In this document: one piece after another, positions 1-6,516 of the stretch
Layout of the letters: every line of letters starts with the position of its first letter
Position numbering within the stretch: position 1 is the first letter of the stretch
Origin: Acidimicrobiaceae bacterium
GTDB lineage: Bacteria > Actinomycetota > Acidimicrobiia > Acidimicrobiales > Palsa-688
DNA: 12,141 nt
Direction of reading: 5' to 3'
Assembly (NCBI GenBank): GCA_009785715.1
Contig: WQVT01000021.1
Coordinates: 1 to 12,141 of the forward strand
Notes under the pieces: model-generated
The model's input: only the letters and a program-made list of their open reading frames with translations
Told to the model about the DNA's origin: nothing
The model's database searches: none
Program-made: the position numbers and the translations under genes

Positions 1-1898
1 ACGACGCCCTTGCCCTCGGCGAGCACCACGTCGCCGGCGTCGCCGGCAGCCCTCGCCTCCACGCCGGTGCCCACGAAGGGCGCCTCGGGGCGGACGAGCG
101 GGACCGCCTGCTTCTGCATGTTGGCGCCCATCAGGGCCCGGTTGGCGTCGTCGTGCTCGATGAAGGGGATCAGCGCCGTGGAGATCGACACCATCTGCTT
201 CGGCGAGACGTCCATCAGGTCCACCTCGGGCGGTGGCACGAAGTCGACCTCGGAGGTCGTGCCGTAGCTGGTCCCCGCGGCGCCGACGCGCACGCCGGGG
301 CCGGCGGGCGCCCGGCGAACGAGAACCCGCTCGTCGGTGAGCGTGCCGTCGTCGGCCAGCGTCGCGTTCGCCTGGGCGATGACGAACTCCTCTTCCTCGT
401 CGGCGGCGAGGTACACGATCTCGTCGGTGACCTTGCCGTTCTCGACCTTCCGGTAGGGGGTCTCGATGAAGCCGTAGGAGTTGATCCGCCCGTAGGAGGC
501 AAGGTGGCCGATGAGGCCGATGTTCGGCCCCTCGGGGGTCTCGATGGGGCACATCCGTCCGTAGTGGGAGGTGTGCACGTCCCGGACCTCGAACCCGGCC
601 CGCTCCCGCGAGAGACCGCCGGGGCCCATGGCCGACAGGCGCCGCTTGTGGGTCAGCCCCGAGAGCGGGTTGGTCTGGTCCATGAACTGGCTGAGCTGGG
701 AGGTCCCGAAGAACTCCTTGATCGCCGCCACGACCGGCCGGATGTTGATCAGCGTCTGGGGCGTAATGGCCTCGACGTCCTGGGTGGTCATGCGCTCGCG
801 CACGACCCGCTCCATCCGGGAGAGGCCGACGCGGACCTGGTTCTGGATCAGCTCACCGACCGAACGGATCCGGCGGTTGGCGAAGTGGTCCTGGTCGTCG
901 AGGCGGTACCCCGACTCCCCCTGGGCCAGGTGCAGCAGGTAGCTGCAGGCCGCCAGCAGCTCCGAGCGGGACAACACGCCCTGGCCGGGCTCGGGGTGCT
1001 CGAGCTCGATGCCGTACAGCTCCTGCGCCTTGTCGATCTCCGGGCCGAGCTTGCGGTCCAGCTTGTAGCGCCCGACCCGCGTGAGGTCGTACCGCTTGGG
1101 GTTGAAGAAGGCGTTCTCGAAATAGGCGCGTGCCGACTCGACCGAGGGCGGCTCGCCGGGACGGGCCCGCTTATAGATCTCGAGCAGGGCCTCCTCCTGG
1201 GTGGGGGCGAGCTCCCGCTCCTTCTGCCACTGGCCCTCGAGGAACTCGAAGTGGCGCACGAAGCGCTCGAGGAACCCCTCGTCGGTATAGCCCATGGCCC
1301 GCAACAGGGTGAACAGGCTGAGGCGGCGCTTACGTGCGACGCGGGATCCGGCGGTGATGTCCTTGCCCGGCTTGGCCTCGACGTCGAACTCGATCCACTC
1401 ACCCCGGTAGGGGTGGACGGTCCCGGTGACGACGGTCTTGGCGTCCCGGCCCGGCTGGAAGATCACGCCAGGGGAACGCACCAGCTGGGAGACCACGACC
1501 CGCTCGGTGCCGTTGATGATGAAGGTGCCCTTGTCGGTCATCATGGGGAAGTCGCCCATGAAGACCGTCTGCTCCTTGATCTCACCGGTGTTGGCGTTCT
1601 GGAACTGCGCGCGCACGAAGATCGGCGCGGCGTAGGTCATGTCCTTCTCTTTGCACTCCTCCACCGTGAACTTGGGCGGCGGACGGAGGTCCTGATCGTC
1701 GGGATCGAACTCGAGGATCAGCTTGAGCGACCCGGAGAAGTCCTCGATGGGGCTGATGTCACGGAACGTGTCAGCCAGGCCCTCGTTGAGAAACCACTTG
1801 AACGAGTCACGCTGGATGGAGATCAGGTCTGGGAGCGGCAGGACCTCGTTCAGATTGGCGAACGAGAAACGCTCCCGAGATGCGGGACGAGACGGCAA
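1..1898 (-). CDS. rpoB: DNA-directed RNA polymerase beta subunit, N-terminal half (runs off the left edge)
   Basis: This is the catalytic beta subunit of RNA polymerase; 632 residues are visible and the rest lies beyond position 1. Hallmarks in order: an N-terminus reading RERFSFANLNEVLPLPDLIS; the protrusion with SPIEDFSGS and DMTYAAPIFV; GTFIINGTERVVVSQLVRSP; the rifampicin region at about residues 398-424 (SQLSQFMDQ, HKRRLSAMGPGG); RERAGFEVRDVH; CPIETPEGPNIGLI; and IEHDDANRALMGANMQ near the edge. The start is a TTG at 1898. An in-frame TAG lies one codon upstream, and AGGAG lies 6 nt before the TTG, so no longer protein is possible. E. coli positions 516, 526, 529 and 531 are conserved here as D, H417, R420 and S422, but position 533 is Met (M424) instead of Leu. 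The gene is divergent from an MFS exporter; no rplJ/rplL lies directly upstream. Confidence 0.98.
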   Translation of the reverse strand, partial: MPSRPASRERFSFANLNEVLPLPDLISIQRDSFKWFLNEGLADTFRDISPIEDFSGSLKLILEFDPDDQDLRPPPKFTVEECKEKDMTYAAPIFVRAQFQNANTGEIKEQTVFMGDFPMMTDKGTFIINGTERVVVSQLVRSPGVIFQPGRDAKTVVTGTVHPYRGEWIEFDVEAKPGKDITAGSRVARKRRLSLFTLLRAMGYTDEGFLERFVRHFEFLEGQWQKERELAPTQEEALLEIYKRARPGEPPSVESARAYFENAFFNPKRYDLTRVGRYKLDRKLGPEIDKAQELYGIELEHPEPGQGVLSRSELLAACSYLLHLAQGESGYRLDDQDHFANRRIRSVGELIQNQVRVGLSRMERVVRERMTTQDVEAITPQTLINIRPVVAAIKEFFGTSQLSQFMDQTNPLSGLTHKRRLSAMGPGGLSRERAGFEVRDVHTSHYGRMCPIETPEGPNIGLIGHLASYGRINSYGFIETPYRKVENGKVTDEIVYLAADEEEEFVIAQANATLADDGTLTDERVLVRRAPAGPGVRVGAAGTSYGTTSEVDFVPPPEVDLMDVSPKQMVSISTALIPFIEHDDANRALMGANMQKQAVPLVRPEAPFVGTGVEARAAGDAGDVVLAEGKGV

Positions 1899-2002
1899 GG
1901 CCTACTCCTGGGGGAGAAGATCGAGTGGAGACGCCGTGCGGACGCGCCAAGACCGCGCCGAAGAGCGGGAGACGCAAGAGGGGGACACCACGGCAACTCC
2001 CC

Positions 2003-2032
2003 AGTGTAGGGGGTTGGGGCAGCAAACGGCAA
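2003..2032 (-). promoter_or_regulatory. Possible second rpoB promoter
   Basis: On the minus strand, TTGCCG (2032-2027) and TACACT (2008-2003) are 18 bp apart. The -10 is good but the -35 is weak. It lies about 60 bp downstream of the stronger candidate and would shorten the leader to about 100 nt. The call rests on motif similarity only. Confidence 0.3.
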
Positions 2033-2063
2033 GACCTTGTTCAGGCCGCTGGTATCTCGCAAG

Positions 2064-2092
2064 AGGGTAAGACACGTTCCAACACAGGTCAA
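2064..2092 (-). promoter_or_regulatory. Probable housekeeping sigma promoter of rpoB
   Basis: Read on the minus strand, TTGACC (2092-2087) and TACCCT (2069-2064) are separated by exactly 17 bp. The -35 matches TTGACA at five of six positions. The -10 has the three most conserved bases (TA...T). The predicted transcription start near 2057 gives a leader of about 160 nt before the TTG start. It is the best promoter match I found in the rpoB/MFS gap. Confidence 0.6.
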
Positions 2093-2264
2093 GAACTTCT
2101 CTGACCCAAAGTCCCGGTCACTGCAGCCCGGAAAACGCCCGGACCGTCCCCGCCGCCGCCCTCGGGACGGCCCTCTGGCACACGCCCCGGCCGTCGGTGC
2201 CGGCCCTCCGAGTGACATCCGCCATCCCGGGTAGCGCTCCCCCGGTGGCAGGCTGACCAGGCTC

Positions 2265-3854
2265 ATGTCCCCCTCGCCCGTTGCCGTCCTCCACGCCGGC
2301 GGCGGGGCATCGGAGAGGGTCGGTAGCCGCCGCCAGCGGCGCATCCTCCTCGGTGCCCTCTGCCTGTCGCTGTTCATCACCGCCGTGGACTCGACGGTCC
2401 TCAACGTCGCCCTCCCCACCATCGGCCGTGACCTGCATGCCGGAGGCGTCTCCGGGTTGCAGTGGACCATCGACGCCTACTCCCTCGTGCTGGCGTCCCT
2501 CCTCCTGCTCGCCGGATCGACGGGTGACCGGCTCGGACGGCGGAAGATGTTCCAGATCGGCCTCGTCCTCTTCGGGCTCGGCTCGCTCGCCTGCGCCCTG
2601 GCGCCCAACCTGGGGTCGCTGGTGGCGTTCCGCATGCTTCAGGCGGTCGGCGGATCGCTCCTCCAGCCGAACGCCCTCTCCATCCTGACCAACGTCTTCA
2701 CCGACCGCCGAGAGCGGGCCCAGGCGATCGGGATCTGGGGCGGCGTCTTCGGCATCGCCGCCGCATTCGGGCCGATCATCGGCGGGTTCCTGGTGGACTC
2801 TGTGGGCTGGCGGGCCATCTTCCTCGTCAACCTTCCGGTGGTCGTGACGGCCTTTGTCCTGCTCGCCCGCAACTGCCCCGAGTCACGCGCCGCCCGGGCC
2901 CGCCGCGTCGATCCGCCCGGCCAGCTCCTGATCCTCGCCGCCCTCGCCACCATCACCTTCGCCATCATCGAGGGGCCCCAGCGGGGATGGGGGTCGCCAG
3001 TCATCCTCGGGCTCTTCGGCTTCGGAGTCCTTGCTCTCGTCGCCTTCGTCCTGGTCGAGCAGCGCCGGCGGGAGCCACTGGTCGAGCTGCGCTTCTTCCG
3101 CAGCCCGCCGTTCAGCGGGGCCGCCAGCATGGCCACCCTGGCGTTCCTGATCCTGTCGGGATTCCTGTTCCTGAACACCATCCAACTGCAGGAAGTGCGC
3201 GGATATTCAGCGCTCCTGGCGGGGGTGGCGATGCTCCCGACGACGGTGGTCATGGCGTTCGGGTCGCCGGTCACCGGATTCCTGGTTGCCCGGCGTGGCC
3301 CTCGCATCCCGCTCGTGGCCGCCGGGCTCGCGTTCGCAGCGGGCGCCTTCATCCTCACCCGCACGGGCACCGCCGCCCCGTACCTCATCCTGGCCGTCGC
3401 CTACGTGCTGCTCGGTGCCGGGTTCGCGCTGGTGAACCCGCCGATCACCAACACCGCCGTGGCAGGCATGCCGTTGTCCCAGTCCGGGGTGGCCTCGGCG
3501 GTGGCCTCGAGCGCCCGACAGCTTGGCAACGTGCTCGGTGTCGCCCTGATCGGCTCCCTCACCGCCAGCCGGCTGCGTGCCGAGCTCACGCAGCGGGCGG
3601 CCTCCGCCCAGCTTCCCGCCGTCACCCAGCACGCGCTGGCGCACGCCTCGTTCGGCGCCACCGGGTTGTCCCTGCCTTCCGGGCTGCCGGGGGCCGAACA
3701 GGCCGACGCCCTCATCCGGACCGCCTTCACGGTGGCCGGACACGCCGGGTGGGCGCTGGCGGCCGCCTCCGGCCTGGCCATCACCGCGATCGCGCTTCTC
3801 ACCACCACCGCCGCGGCCCGGGCACGGGCGGAGCGGGTGCTGGCGGAGGGGTGA
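2265..3854 (+). CDS. MFS drug exporter, DHA2 (EmrB/QacA-like) family, 14 TM
   Basis: A 529-residue inner-membrane proton/drug antiporter of the 14-helix DHA2 family; the length is typical. TM1 carries the family motif DSTVLNVALP (residues 42-51). Motif A, GDRLGRRK, follows TM2 (about 87-94). The antiporter motif C is in TM5 (AAAFGPIIGG, about 165-174), followed by WRAIFLVNLP. Hydrophobic segments continue to near residue 520. The ATG at 2265 is chosen because the protein from there begins with the usual short basic tail (SRRQRR) before TM1; its ribosome site is weak. The gene is divergent from rpoB and appears to be monocistronic. No TetR- or MarR-type regulator gene is adjacent. Substrate unknown; export of drugs or toxic metabolites is the family expectation. 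Confidence 0.92.
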   Translation: MSPSPVAVLHAGGGASERVGSRRQRRILLGALCLSLFITAVDSTVLNVALPTIGRDLHAGGVSGLQWTIDAYSLVLASLLLLAGSTGDRLGRRKMFQIGLVLFGLGSLACALAPNLGSLVAFRMLQAVGGSLLQPNALSILTNVFTDRRERAQAIGIWGGVFGIAAAFGPIIGGFLVDSVGWRAIFLVNLPVVVTAFVLLARNCPESRAARARRVDPPGQLLILAALATITFAIIEGPQRGWGSPVILGLFGFGVLALVAFVLVEQRRREPLVELRFFRSPPFSGAASMATLAFLILSGFLFLNTIQLQEVRGYSALLAGVAMLPTTVVMAFGSPVTGFLVARRGPRIPLVAAGLAFAAGAFILTRTGTAAPYLILAVAYVLLGAGFALVNPPITNTAVAGMPLSQSGVASAVASSARQLGNVLGVALIGSLTASRLRAELTQRAASAQLPAVTQHALAHASFGATGLSLPSGLPGAEQADALIRTAFTVAGHAGWALAAASGLAITAIALLTTTAAARARAERVLAEG

Positions 3855-3855
3855 T

Positions 3856-3871
3856 CGCCGGCCCGCCGGCG
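3856..3871. terminator. GC hairpin just after the MFS stop codon
   Basis: CGCCGG (3856-3861) and CCGGCG (3866-3871) form a 6-bp stem with a 4-nt loop, starting 2 nt after the MFS stop. There is no T-tract, so it is at best a non-canonical terminator or RNA-end stabiliser. Chance hairpins are common in DNA this GC-rich. Confidence 0.3.
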
Positions 3872-3932
3872 GGGGGTGGGCGTAGGCGCGGGGTCGAGGG
3901 GCGGGGCCCGGGCGGCCGGCGCCGGGACGCCT

Positions 3933-4050
3933 TGTGCGCGATGTCGGTCTATGTGAGCGATTTCGGGACATGTGAGCAGCCGACGACGCCTATTGACCCC
4001 TCCCCGCTCACATTGCCTCGAATCGCGCACATGGGCGCGGATCGCGCACA
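3933..4050. repeat. Facing arms of 10-bp repeats with a 19-bp period (IS-end-like or MITE-like)
   Basis: On the plus strand TGTGCGCGAT starts at 3933, TGTGAGCGAT at 3952 and TGTGAGC at 3971. On the minus strand TGTGCGCGAT starts at 4050 and again at 4031, and TGTGAGC at 4012. Each arm therefore has three units at exactly 19-bp steps. The two arms face each other around a 28-bp core and the outer limits are TG and CA. Multiple repeated boxes at termini beginning TG and ending CA are known for IS21-family elements, where they are transposase-binding sites. The family assignment is inference. No transposase gene is present and no clean target duplication is visible. An operator array for an unknown regulator is the alternative. 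Confidence 0.7.
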
Positions 4051-4219
4051 ACGCGCACCCCACGAGAGGTTCATCCGACACCCCGGCGCAAGAAACAGCA
4101 GGGAGGCCGAAGACCGGGATTGGGCGCGAGTGACGAGATTCGAGGCTCCGCCGGCGGGGAGCAGTTGGTAGCGTCACATGGATCGGGGGTGAATCGCACC
4201 ATCACCGGGGGAGGGCTGG

Positions 4220-4678
4220 ATGAGCTCCACGTTGTCTCGGCCGCGCTGGACCCACATCGCCCTGCCGAGCAGCGACCTTGACCGCTCGGTGCGCTGGTAC
4301 GAGCGCTTCACCCCGCTGGTCCTCCTGAGCGAGCACGCCGACGCCAAGGGGCGGAGCGCATGGCTGACCCACGAGGGGGAAACCGAGAGCCCGTTCGTCC
4401 TCGTGTTGGTCATGTTCCACGCCGAAGCCGGGCACCGCCAGACGATCATGGCCCCCTTCGCCCACATCGGCATCGAGGTCCCCGAGCGCGCCGACGTGGA
4501 CGAGATCGCCGCCGCCGCGGACGCCGACGGCTGCCTGATCTGGAGGCCGAAGGACATGCCCCCTCCCGTCGGCTACATCTGCGCCCTCAGCGACCCGGAC
4601 GGGAACGTGATCGAGATCTCACACGACCAGGGTGTCTACGCCGCATGTCAAGAAAGGTGGGGAGCGCCACGAACATGA
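4220..4678 (+). CDS. VOC-superfamily (glyoxalase/bleomycin-resistance/dioxygenase fold) protein
   Basis: A 152-residue single-unit VOC protein, likely cytosolic and dimeric. The first beta-alpha-beta module begins WTHIALPSSDLDRSVRWYER (10-29); the second begins FAHIGIEVPE (80-89) and ends DPDGNVIEIS (125-134). The three positions that usually bind the metal are filled: H12, H82 and E132. An active metalloenzyme is therefore plausible, but the reaction cannot be assigned (glyoxalase, extradiol dioxygenase and thiol-transferase activities all occur in the fold). Start: ATG with GGGGAGGG 4 nt upstream (GGAG core 6 nt away). Its TGA stop is embedded in ATGA at 4675-4678, tightly linking it to the next gene. 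It lies between the repeat arms at 3933-4050 and 5193-5221. Confidence 0.85.
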   Translation: MSSTLSRPRWTHIALPSSDLDRSVRWYERFTPLVLLSEHADAKGRSAWLTHEGETESPFVLVLVMFHAEAGHRQTIMAPFAHIGIEVPERADVDEIAAAADADGCLIWRPKDMPPPVGYICALSDPDGNVIEISHDQGVYAACQERWGAPRT

Positions 4679-4691
4679 GAAGCAGCGGGAC

Positions 4692-5120
4692 ATGAGCGAC
4701 ATGAGCACAGCGACACTGGCAACGGAGGACAGCCCGGCCGCGGTCATCGGCCGCTATCTGGACGCCATCAACGGCGGGGACCCCGACCTCGCCGCAGCGA
4801 TGGTCAGCGAGGACTTCGTGAGCGAGCACCCCTCCGACCCGACCGTCGATCTCCACGGGCGGGCCGCGCACCGGGAACGCCTGCGAGCCTTTCTCCAGGA
4901 ACTGCGTGGGGTCAGCTACGAGGTGGAGGACGTCATCAGCACCGGGGTGCGGGTGGCGCTGCCGTACCGCATGACCGGCGCCTGGCGCGCCCCCGACGGG
5001 ATGGGCCACCCCTTCAGCCTCCGAGGCGTGTTCGTGTTCACCGTCTGCAGTGGCCAGATCACTCGGCGGGCCGACTACTGGGACGGCATGGACTTCGCTC
5101 GCCAGGTCGGCATCAGCTGA
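4692..5120 (+). CDS. SnoaL/NTF2-like family protein (ester cyclase-like)
   Basis: A 142-residue protein of the NTF2-like cone fold. The first helix is AAVIGRYLDAINGGD, followed by LAAAMVSEDFVSEHP, a run of alternating hydrophobic strands, and the family-typical ending RRADYWDGMDFARQVGI. SnoaL-like proteins include polyketide cyclases, hydroxylases and isomerases; the substrate is unknown. Start choice: the ATG at 4692 removes a charged, disordered-looking 20-residue extension (rich in K, H, E, R) that would result from an in-frame GTG at 4632 inside the VOC gene; a second ATG at 4701 is also possible. No strong Shine-Dalgarno precedes 4692, so translational coupling to the VOC gene is likely. 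Two-gene operon with the VOC protein; both may act on one small-molecule pathway (inference). Confidence 0.8.
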   Translation: MSDMSTATLATEDSPAAVIGRYLDAINGGDPDLAAAMVSEDFVSEHPSDPTVDLHGRAAHRERLRAFLQELRGVSYEVEDVISTGVRVALPYRMTGAWRAPDGMGHPFSLRGVFVFTVCSGQITRRADYWDGMDFARQVGIS

Positions 5121-5129
5121 ACCGCTGAT
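5112..5129. terminator. Stem-loop across the SnoaL-like gene stop codon
   Basis: ATCAGC (5112-5117) and GCTGAT (5124-5129) form a perfect 6-bp stem whose 6-nt loop begins with the TGA stop. A 12-bp perfect palindrome, GCCGCCGGCGGC, follows at 5144-5155. Neither has a T-tract; together they may mark the transcript end of the two-gene unit. Confidence 0.3.
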
Positions 5130-5396
5130 CTCCGGCCGCGAGCGCCGCCGGCGGCACCCACGTGAACGCCGGGGTATCAAACGGCGTCGTTATCCACTCA
5201 CAGGTGACGGAATCGCTCACAAAGGCGTACGCCCGGAGCCCGGCGCAGGGCCGAGGTGAGCGAACCTCCTTCCGTCAGCCAAACTGCCAGGTACCCCGGC
5301 CGCCATTCGGCACAGCCGGATGCGACCGTGAGGTACTCGTTGCTCGCCCTCCACTCCTCCATCTCGGGCCGGAAAGCCACCCGCCGCCCTCGACGC
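5121..5396. other. Intergenic region before the ABC transporter genes
   Basis: It contains the terminator-like structures, the two-unit repeat arm, then about 175 bp leading to the binding-protein gene. The binding-protein frame stays open back to a GTG at 5256, but that extension (residues such as HSAQPDATVRYSLL) looks non-coding and precedes a clear signal peptide. I see no riboswitch and no clear promoter. Confidence 0.45.
5193..5221 (-). repeat. Third, two-unit arm of the 19-bp-period repeat
   Basis: On the minus strand TGTGAGCGAT starts at 5221 and TGTGAGTGGA starts at 5202. That is the same 19-bp step and the same orientation as the right arm of the 3933-4050 repeat. The first unit is identical to the middle unit of the left arm. 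Outward of the unit, the sequence read from 5228 is ACGCCTT, which matches the ACGCCT found outward of the left arm at 3927-3932. The second unit is degenerate after TGTGAG, and a third unit at 5183 is absent. Confidence 0.5.
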
Positions 5397-6479
5397 ATGG
5401 CACGCCGCACCCCGTCGCTGGCGTCACTCGCCGTCGTGGCGGGCATGCTCGCGACCGCCCTGGCGACACCGGCCTCGGCATCCCCGCCCCTCAGCAGGGC
5501 CCCGATGATCAGCCCGTCACGCTGCGCCGCAAACAAGGCGGCGGGCCGGATCACGTTCATCACCGGCTTCGAGCTCGAGGCCACCGTGGGCACCATCGAC
5601 CCCGTGGCCGCACAGGCCCAGGGCTACTTCAAGGACCTCTGCCTCGACGTGTCGATCAAACCCGGCACGGGCAATCCCGCGCCGGCGGCGCAGGCCGTCG
5701 CCGCGGGGACGGCGACCATCGCCGAGCTCGGCGGCGCCTCGGACGTGATCACCACCAACGCCAACGGCATCGACACCGAGGCGATCGCCATGTACGGCAA
5801 CGTCAACGCCATCGAGCTGATCACCATGCGGAACATCACCAACCTCCGCCAGCTCGAGGGCAAGACCCTCGGCTACAAAGGCTCGATGCCGCCCCAGATC
5901 ACGGCGATGCTCGAGAAGGCCGGCGTGAACCTGCGCAGGGTTCGCCAGGTCGGCGTCGGTTACGACCCCACCATCCTGCCCCGGGGTCAGGTCCAGGCGC
6001 TCACCGGCTACAAGTCGAACGAGGTCCCGACCCTCGAGGCCGACCACTACAAGATCAGGACGTGGGACCCGGACAACTTCGGGATCAAGGGGACGTTCAA
6101 CGCCCTCGTCGCCAACCCGAAGTTCGCGGCGGCCCACCCGACCGCCGTCGAGGACTTCCTCCGAGCCAGCTTCAAGGCCTACGCCTTCTGTGAGAAGTCG
6201 GCCTCGGTCTGCCTCGCCGATCTGGCCAAAGGTTCGCAGGCCGGCTTCGACACCGCCGCCAACCTGGCCCGTTGGCGCGTGGAGAGCCAGCTCGTCGACC
6301 GCCACCTGTTGCACGGCAAGGGGCTCGGGGCCGAGTCGGTGGCGCAGTACACGCCCGAACTGAAGCTGCTCCGCGCCGACAAGCTCATCCCGGAGAACGT
6401 CAACCTCTCCAAGGTGGTGGCGCCGCGCTTCGTGTCGGCCATCGAGCGGGGCGCCAAGCTGATCTGGCCGGCACCCTGA
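5397..6479 (+). CDS. ABC transporter substrate-binding protein, NitT/TauT (NMT1/THI5-like) family
   Basis: A 360-residue secreted binding protein of the SsuA/TauA/NMT1 fold. From the ATG at 5397 it begins MARRTPSLASLAVVAGML, a Sec signal peptide with an n-region, hydrophobic core and an Ala-Ser-Ala site near residues 26-28. No lipobox Cys follows, so membrane anchoring is unclear. Family features: QAQGYFKDLCLDVSI after the first strand, GTATIAELGG, QLEGKTLGYKGS (hinge region, about 152-163), and GYDPTILPRGQVQALTGYKS (about 188-207), the segment that in this family covers the ligand and counts bound copies. The frame is open back to 5256, but only the 5397 start gives a proper signal peptide. 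The ATPase gene follows after 37 bp. Ligand not determinable: family members bind sulfonates, nitrate, pyrimidine thiamin precursors or aromatic acids. Confidence 0.88.
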   Translation: MARRTPSLASLAVVAGMLATALATPASASPPLSRAPMISPSRCAANKAAGRITFITGFELEATVGTIDPVAAQAQGYFKDLCLDVSIKPGTGNPAPAAQAVAAGTATIAELGGASDVITTNANGIDTEAIAMYGNVNAIELITMRNITNLRQLEGKTLGYKGSMPPQITAMLEKAGVNLRRVRQVGVGYDPTILPRGQVQALTGYKSNEVPTLEADHYKIRTWDPDNFGIKGTFNALVANPKFAAAHPTAVEDFLRASFKAYAFCEKSASVCLADLAKGSQAGFDTAANLARWRVESQLVDRHLLHGKGLGAESVAQYTPELKLLRADKLIPENVNLSKVVAPRFVSAIERGAKLIWPAP

Positions 6480-6516
6480 ACCCGCCGGCACAGGACTCAG
6501 GTACGGTCGCGAACCC

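Larger units (their letters stand above)
1899..2264. other. Divergent intergenic region between rpoB and the MFS gene
   Basis: This 366-bp stretch holds no convincing gene. The half next to rpoB is relatively AT-richer and carries the two rpoB promoter candidates and its Shine-Dalgarno. The half next to the MFS gene (about 2100-2264) is very GC-rich. I see no clear -10/-35 pair for the MFS gene there, and only a weak purine stretch before its ATG. No tRNA, riboswitch or ribosomal protein gene was recognised. Confidence 0.6.
3855..4219. other. Intergenic region upstream of the VOC gene
   Basis: This 365-bp gap holds a GC hairpin, a GC-rich low-complexity stretch (about 3862-3930), the 118-bp double-armed repeat, then about 170 bp of unremarkable sequence before the VOC gene. 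I found no convincing promoter pair and no coding frame apart from a shadow of the MFS gene. Confidence 0.5.

Noticed and set aside
153..2009. Long open frame on the plus strand antisense to rpoB
   Set aside because: The opposite strand encodes unmistakable RpoB throughout; the antisense product has the composition of a GC-driven shadow and no recognisable domain.
1980..2019. G-runs on the plus strand as a possible quadruplex in the rpoB leader region
   Set aside because: Only three runs are present and the loops are long; a stable quadruplex is not supported.
3926..4057. Target-site duplication around the 118-bp double-armed repeat
   Set aside because: ACGC occurs near both edges (3927-3930 and 4051-4054), but it is offset by 2 bp from the left tip and is too short to count.
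2987..4171. Plus-strand open frame overlapping the MFS gene and the following gap
   Set aside because: It is a frame-shifted shadow of the MFS gene, rich in Arg, Gly and Pro, continuing into repeat-bearing intergenic DNA.
5256..5396. GTG 5256 as the start of the binding protein
   Set aside because: It would bury the signal peptide behind 47 non-hydrophobic residues; ATG 5397 gives a normal Sec signal.
5121..5396. A riboswitch (for example TPP) before the NMT1-like binding protein gene
   Set aside because: I could not find the conserved TPP core or any other known aptamer signature; the stretch is explained by hairpins and the repeat arm.
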